From positions 268,073,111-268,137,110 of the forward strand of contig OX422219.1 in assembly GCA_949130495.1 (NCBI GenBank): a stretch of DNA of 64,000 nt, given 5' to 3'. The translations under genes were made by a program, and so were the position numbers. Shown here one piece after another: positions 58,829 to 64,000 of this stretch. The notes under the pieces are model-generated. The model saw only the letters and a program-made list of their open reading frames with translations, had not been told where the DNA came from and made no database searches. Source of the DNA: Sambucus nigra (Eukaryota; Streptophyta; Magnoliopsida; Dipsacales; Adoxaceae). The number at the start of each line of letters is the position of its first letter. Position 1 is the stretch's first letter.

Positions 58829-60064
58829 TGTAACAACCCGCGTAATTTTGGGCTATTTTAATTAATTTCTGGAAAATGGAGGAAAATAAAGTTTTTGATA
58901 AAATTATTTTTATTGCTCAAATATGTTGGTTATTATTTTTAAGGCGAGAATTTCAAACGATTTTGAAAGTGGAGTTAAAACGAATTTTAAAATTATTTTT
59001 AAATGTTTTTAACTCTTGGAGTTGTTTTGAATTCCAACTCTTCATTTCTTTGCCTTATTTAAAGGAGTCTTTTGGATTCCAACTCTTCATTTCTTTGCAT
59101 TATAAAAGGGAGTCGTGGGAAACCCTTTTAACATACTTTTGGCAAAAATTTTGGCAGCAAATATATTTTATATTCCTCTTCTTTTTATATACACATTGGC
59201 CCTTGAGATTTGTGAGTTCCAACCTTAGATTAGAGGTGTTCTTGGGGCTATGTTGCTGGAGGTTCACGGAGGAGATTTTGTAGAACTTTTGTGTTGATCT
59301 TGAGGATGTGATCATTGGTTTCTCATCATGGTTTGAGGTATGGGGTTTTACACAATATGCTCCTTTAAATCTCTCGAGAGTTTATTCCGTTGATTTCATG
59401 TTTAATTGAACTCATATTTGAATTGTTAAATTCTTTGAAATCTGGAGAAATAATTGTTGAATTATTTTGATTCATGTGGTATCATTATATTGTTGATGGG
59501 CACGTTGTCATGAGATTTTAATATGGCACAGATGTTGGGCACCCGCCAAAATTCCTGTTTCCCGGGCTATGGCTTGATAAAGCATATACGGATGTGGTGA
59601 GGCCTGGTGACCCGGTTATAGTGTTGTTGAGAAATTATATTGATAAATGCTTTGAGATTTGCATTTTGATTTGAATATTCGTACTCGTGTTGTTACGCTT
59701 TATTCATCGCTAACATGTATTTGTTGAGCATCTTTCCTGTCGTATTGTATACTTCCCCATATTTTCTTTTAGTGGTAGGTTAGCGTGGATTTTGGGGCGC
59801 TATGGAGATTGATTTTAGCGAGGATTGTTTGGGAAAGATTGGTATTATTTTGATGTATAGAGCTTTGGAGATTTGTATTTTTATTCGAGTTAGATAGTTG
59901 TAATTTTAATTCGAGAGACTTGTTGTAATTGAAGAGATTGAGATTAGTGGATTTATATTATTGTGGGTTTATTTAGATGCTCTATACCTTGTCACTTGTG
60001 GATTTGGATTTATTTTATCGCACTAGCGCTCCGTTCGCTCTCCCCGGGCGGGCAGGGTGTTACA
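58829..60064 (+). repeat. Left LTR of the non-autonomous element
   Basis: 1236 bp. Its 135-codon frame (58876-59283) reappears in the other LTR and has no recognisable domain. A tataaaagg TATA-like box lies at about 59101. Confidence 0.93.
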
Positions 60065-60066
60065 AA

Positions 60067-60078
60067 TGGTATCAGAGC
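60067..60078 (+). other. Primer-binding site of the non-autonomous element
   Basis: TGGTATCAGAGC, complementary to the 3' end of plant initiator-Met tRNA, two bases after the left LTR. Confidence 0.93.
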
Positions 60079-60294
60079 TTAGGTATATGGCAACCCTTGG
60101 GGCTTGGGTTTTGGGTTCATTGCGTGGTTAGCAATTTTTGGAGATAGAAAATTTTAGGTGCTATTCGTGATAGGTTTTAGAATTAGATGTGAGGAATTTA
60201 TTTTTGGGAGACGTGATTTATTTTTTGTATTTAGTGTAGTGGCCTGATTTTGAGAGTTAGGCATTCGACAAATTTCGAGGGCGAAATTCCATTG

Positions 60295-60306
60295 TTAGTG
60301 GGGAAG
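60295..60306 (+). other. Polypurine tract of the non-autonomous element
   Basis: agtggggaag immediately before the TG of the right LTR. Confidence 0.85.
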
Positions 60307-61542
60307 TGTAACAACCCACGTAATTTTGGGCTATTTTAATTAATTTTTGGAAAATGGAGGAAAATAAAGTTTTTGATAAAATTATTTTTATTGCTCAAAT
60401 ATGTTGGTTATTATTTTTAAGGCGAGAATTTCAAACGGTTTCGAAAATGGAGTTAAAACGAATTTTAAAATTATTTTTAAATGTTTTTAACTCCTGGAGT
60501 TGTTTTGAATTCCAACTCTTCATTTTTTTGCCTTATTTAAAGGAGTTTTTTGGATTCCAACTCTTCATTTCTTTGCATTATAAAAGGGAGTCGTGGGAAA
60601 CCCTTTTAACATACTTTTGGCAAAAATTTTGGCAGCAAATATATTTTATATTCCTCTTCTTTTTATATACACATTGGCCCTTGAGATTTGTGAGTTCCAA
60701 CCTTAGATTAGAGGTGTTCTTGGGGATATGTTGCTGGAGGTTCACGGAGGAGATTTTGTAGAACTTTTGTGTTGATCTTGAGGATGTGATCATTGGTTTC
60801 TCATCATTGTTTGAGGTATGGGGTTTTACACAATATGCTCCTTTAAATCTCTCGAGAGTTTATTCCGTTGATTTCATGTTTAATTGAACTCATATTTGAA
60901 TTGTTAAATTCTTTGAAATCTGGAGAAATAATTGTTGAATTATTTTGATTCATGTGGTATCATTATATTGTTGATGAGCACGTTGTCATGAGATTTTAAT
61001 ATGGCACAGATGTTGGGCACCCGCCAAAATTCCTGTTTCCCGGGCTATGGCTTGATAAAGCATATACGGATGTGGTGAGGCCTGGTGACCCGGTTATAGT
61101 GTTGTTGAGAAATTATATTGATAAATGCTTTGAGATTTGCATTTTGATTTGAATATTCGTACTCGTGTTGTTACGCTTTATTCATCGCTAACATGTATTT
61201 GTTGAGCATCTTTCCTGTCGTATTGTGTACTTCCCCATATTTTCTTTTAGTGGCAGGTTAGCGCGGATTTTAGGGCGCTATGGAGATTGATTTTAGCGAG
61301 GATTGTTTGGGAAAGATTTGTATTATTTTGATGTATAGAGCTTTGGAGATTTGTATTTTTATTCGAGTTAGATAGTTGTAATTTTAATTCGAGAGACTTG
61401 TTATAATTGAAGAGATTGAGATTAGTGGATTTATATTATTGTGGGTTTATTTAGATGCTCTATTCCTTGTCACTTGTGGATTTGGATTTATTTTATCATA
61501 TTATCGCTCCGTTTGCTCTCCCCGAGCGGGCGGGGTTTTACA
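60307..61542 (+). repeat. Right LTR of the non-autonomous element
   Basis: 1236 bp, same length as the left LTR with no indels seen. Confidence 0.93.
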
Positions 61543-62090
61543 TCATCCTCATTAAGGACGATGGATTCTACCTCTTCCGCGGCCTTTCCCTTCTTCAACT
61601 TTGTTTCATCTCTTGGGTCAAGTGTGTCAATGTTTTAAATGGTGGTTGCCCTTTTATTGGCCTCTCTCTCTTCAGCCGAGTTGAAGAAGCATTCTCGTGC
61701 TATGGTCTGGTCACCTTGCACTTCCCCTACCCCATAGGGGGTCGGGAATTTTAGCATCTGATGGACCGCTGACGGCACGACCTCAAACTCCTGAAGGGTT
61801 ACTCTTCCTATGATGAGGTTATAGGCCAAGAAGACATTTTCGTCCATAAGGAAAAAATTGATCTTCCGGGTTAACCTCTTAGGCAACTCATCACCCATCC
61901 GCACATCCATCTCATACATGCCCAATGGATGGACCTTTTCACCGCTGAAGCCCATTAATGGATGATGATAGGGTACCAGCCTAGGTCTACTAAGACCTAG
62001 ACTCTTGTAGCATGGCCTAAACATCACATCTGCTGAGCTTCCTCCATCTACAAGAATTCTCTACACCTCACATCCATGAACTCTTATTGT
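61543..62090 (-). pseudogene. Tat aspartic protease
   Basis: On the minus strand around 62030-62060 the reading is VDGGSSADVMFRPCYKSLG, the Tat-type protease active site (DGGS in place of DTGS), with an upstream break at ~62065. 61635-62027 continues with PYHHPLMGFSGEKVHPLG, NFFLMDENVFLAYNLIIGR (ILGR-type flap region) and VPSAVHQMLKFPTPYGVGEV. The protease would cleave gag-pol. It is separated from RT by the 2.7 kb insertion. Confidence 0.82.
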
Positions 62091-62203
62091 GATCACCAAA
62101 GGTTCATCATGTGGAGCTAGGATTCCTTTGAAGTCGAGTTGGGAGAACCCAACTATGAGAGTATCCATGTCTACCTTCTTTATCTTCTGCGTAGTATCGG
62201 AAG

Positions 62204-63840
62204 ACGTCAGACTTACAACTTCATGTTTGGCCTCTGCCAATGAGCTTTTTTGTCAGCCACCTCAGAGCCTCCTCCCGCTAGTCCTCCGCATATGCTGTTA
62301 ACACCAAAGGAGATCTTACCAACTTTCTTTACCGGGATGTTATCATCTTTTGGTGGGAGGTCCGGATCATCCTCATGATCTTCATCCGTGCCATTGTATC
62401 TTCTTACTGTGGTGTCCTCACGACATTTGTTGTGTCTCTTCTTTTTTGGGTCTTCCCTTCCTCTTTTGGGATCTTTACCATCAACATATTCCCTCAACTT
62501 TCCTTACTTCAATATCTTCTCGATCTCATCCTTCAAGGAGAAGCACTTGTCTGTTATATGGCCATGGTCTTGGTGGAATTCACACCATAAGTTTTTGTTC
62601 CTCTTATGTGGAGGAGCCTTCAACTTATCTGGAAATCTTAGGGATCGATCATTCTTGATCTCATTGAGGATGTGTTCACAGCTAACCGTAAGAGGGGTAT
62701 AACGCGCAAACTTATCATCAGCTGACCTCTTCTTTCCATCCTTTTTTCTTTGGAATTTTTTGTTGCCACCGCCGTTCTCATCCTCATACTTGGCGGCCAT
62801 GGCCTCTTCAGCGTTCATGACCTCCCCCGTAGTTGCCAATAGCTCCGCCATGGACTTTGGAGGGTCTTCTTCAAGTTTCCACAAAAACTTTCCCTTCTGA
62901 AGACCTCCTATGAGGGCGGTAATGGCAATATTCTCTTTGTAATCCTCAACCTCAAGTTTTTCTTTATTGAACCTGGCGATGTAGTCTCTTAGGCTCTCGT
63001 TCTTCCCCTGCTTGACATACAGCGGATGGGTGGTCTTCTTTTGAGGTCTTACCCCAAAGAAGAAGTTGTGAATGAATCATTCAGCCAAGCCCTTGAAGTT
63101 CTAAATTGAATTATTTGGAAGAGAAGTAAACTAGATGTGCGCTGCTCCTATCAAAGTCCCGAAGAAGGCACAACACGTTATCTCATCTTGTATCGAATAG
63201 ATGTCCACTGCCGACTGATACATCTCAATGTGATGTACAGGGTTGGTGCTACCATCATACTTGGGAGAGACCACAGGCGGTTTGAACTTAGCGGGGGTCG
63301 GAAAGTTTACTATCCTGGCCACAAAGGGGGAGCCTTACGATAAACCTCTTTGTAATGGGTCTCGGCTTTTGATGAGGTCTCATATCTTTTCTTCAAGACA
63401 TTGAATAGATTCGTTCCATAATCTTGCAACATCGGCCTGGCTGAGTTTATCCCACGCCACCTCCAAGGGGTGGACTGAGGGTTCCCCAGTCATAGCACAA
63501 TGTCGGCTGTTGACCTCTTCCTGGTCTCTACCTCTTCCTGCATGGGGTCGGCCTTGATGAGGCCGACGTTGCCCCTCTTACCTTTGTGATCTAGCTGCAC
63601 TTCTCGACCTTGATAACCTCTGTCTTAGGTCATTTACTGGGCCTAACCTTTCAAAGGCCGACCCTCTTCTCAATCGATCAAAACATGATCCTCGTTGTTG
63701 GTCTTTTTCTACTCTTCTGCCCCCACAACCTTGGCTACCCTGGATAGGGTGAGCAATATTGTTTGAAACCTCATATGTCTCCCAACAATATTCTGGGACG
63801 TCTTCCGCCTCTAGATGATCATACCGGCCCATCGGGCAAG
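62204..63840 (-). pseudogene. Tat gag polyprotein
   Basis: The minus strand from the right has a charged N-terminal part (63578-63832), the capsid start FKPPVVSPKYDGSTNPVHHI (63131-63322), then after breaks DPPKSMAELLATTGEVMNAE and the zinc-binding-like WCEFHQDHGHITDKCFSLKD (62504-62884), which is the typical Tat gag end. The stretch to ~62210 includes SICGGLAGGG. Multiple stops and frameshifts separate the parts. Gag would assemble the particle and package RNA. Confidence 0.85.
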
Positions 63841-64000
63841 GGTTTCCTTACCTCCCCAGGTTCAAGCGCCTAGGGTCAGTAACGTCCCTCCTCTACTGTG
63901 GGGTAGGTTGGCCTTTCTGCGGTGCCTAGGGTGGTCCCCTGGCATCGGGATGGGACTGAACAGCCACCGGGGTGATCATTTCTAGTGAGACTCCAGGTGG
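63841..64000. other. Start of gag/leader of the Tat element, cut by window edge
   Basis: G/C-richer coding-like sequence continuous with gag on the minus strand. I cannot fix the gag start codon or see the PBS inside the window. Confidence 0.4.

Larger units (their letters stand above)
58829..61542 (+). mobile_element. Compact non-autonomous LTR retrotransposon (2714 bp)
   Basis: Two LTRs of exactly 1236 bp (58829-60064 and 60307-61542), both tgtaacaaccc...ttaca, flank only 242 bp. The internal piece begins two bases in with TGGTATCAGAGC, a perfect initiator-Met PBS, and ends with ttagtggggaag, the PPT. The last internal codons (FRGRNSIVSGE-like from aatttcgagggcgaaattcc) resemble the end of Tekay/Del pol. 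So it looks like an internal-deletion derivative of a Tekay-type element rather than a classic small TRIM. By eye the LTRs differ at about two dozen sites (~2%), mostly transitions, so it is younger than its Tat host. Confidence 0.92.
50840..64000 (-). mobile_element. Tat-lineage Ty3/gypsy element, running off the right edge
   Basis: Minus-strand order from the right edge: gag, protease, RT, two RNase H domains, integrase, a long 3' region with a tandem array and an antisense ORF, then the 3' LTR at the left. The dual RNase H, the DGGSSAD protease motif and the antisense Transposase_28-like ORF together are diagnostic of the Tat lineage (Retand/Grande/Ogre group). A 2.7 kb non-autonomous LTR element sits at 58829-61542. 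The 5' LTR lies beyond the window. Confidence 0.88.

Noticed and set aside
58876..59283. 135-codon frame in the left LTR, nearly identical to one at 60354-60761
   Set aside because: Its conservation is explained by LTR duplication. It is low-complexity, Phe/Leu-rich, with no recognisable domain.

Overview
This is a transposon-saturated stretch of a flowering-plant nuclear genome, most likely a eudicot. It is AT-rich and dominated by plant-specific retroelement lineages: Tekay/Del-type chromoviruses with LTRs of 2.7-2.9 kb, a Tat-lineage Ty3/gypsy element with two RNase H domains and an antisense ORF, Ty1/copia elements, and plant L1 LINEs carrying a CCHC zinc knuckle and a zf-RVT tail. I found no intact host gene. 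The only host-derived sequences are decayed fragments of profilin, amino acid permease and a DUF629/ubiquitin-hydrolase-like gene.

Layout. 1-618 is non-coding. 624-16137 is a complete but inactivated minus-strand chromovirus (element 1), with 5-bp target duplications (ggtag). Its left LTR was later hit by a 5 kb LINE that carries a twin-priming inversion. 16143-19089 holds a LINE remnant on the plus strand, then profilin and amino acid permease fragments lying side by side on the minus strand. 19090-28548 is a second, more decayed Tekay-like element (element 2), with target duplication gcttc. 28554-34900 is a mosaic: a foldback element, a DUF629-like gene fragment, a tRNA-related SINE candidate, a (TA)n tract containing a Micron-like inverted-repeat element, and a coiled-coil ORF remnant. 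34900-41115 is a scrambled stack: an LTR-like segment, a plus-strand gypsy pol split in two, the 3' end and LTR of a copia element, and a Tekay LTR end. 41138-50840 is a degenerate minus-strand copia whose 3' LTR was split by a near-full-length LINE (41624-47112, 12-bp target duplication). 50840-64000 is a Tat-lineage element on the minus strand running off the window: 3' LTR, antisense Transposase_28-like ORF, a 127-bp tandem array, then integrase, RNase H, RT, protease and gag. It is interrupted between protease and RT by a compact non-autonomous LTR element (58829-61542).

How the parts relate. The LINEs supply trans-acting endonuclease/RT and the LTR elements supply gag-pol, but every coding region seen is broken by stops or frameshifts, several at catalytic residues. 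The window is best read as a record of nested insertions. The pattern that catches the eye is regulatory: several unrelated LTRs carry dense arrays of short palindromic motifs (TTCGAA, GACCGCGGTC, CCTCGGCCGAGG) of a different sequence in each family, one of them shared between a gypsy and a copia LTR.
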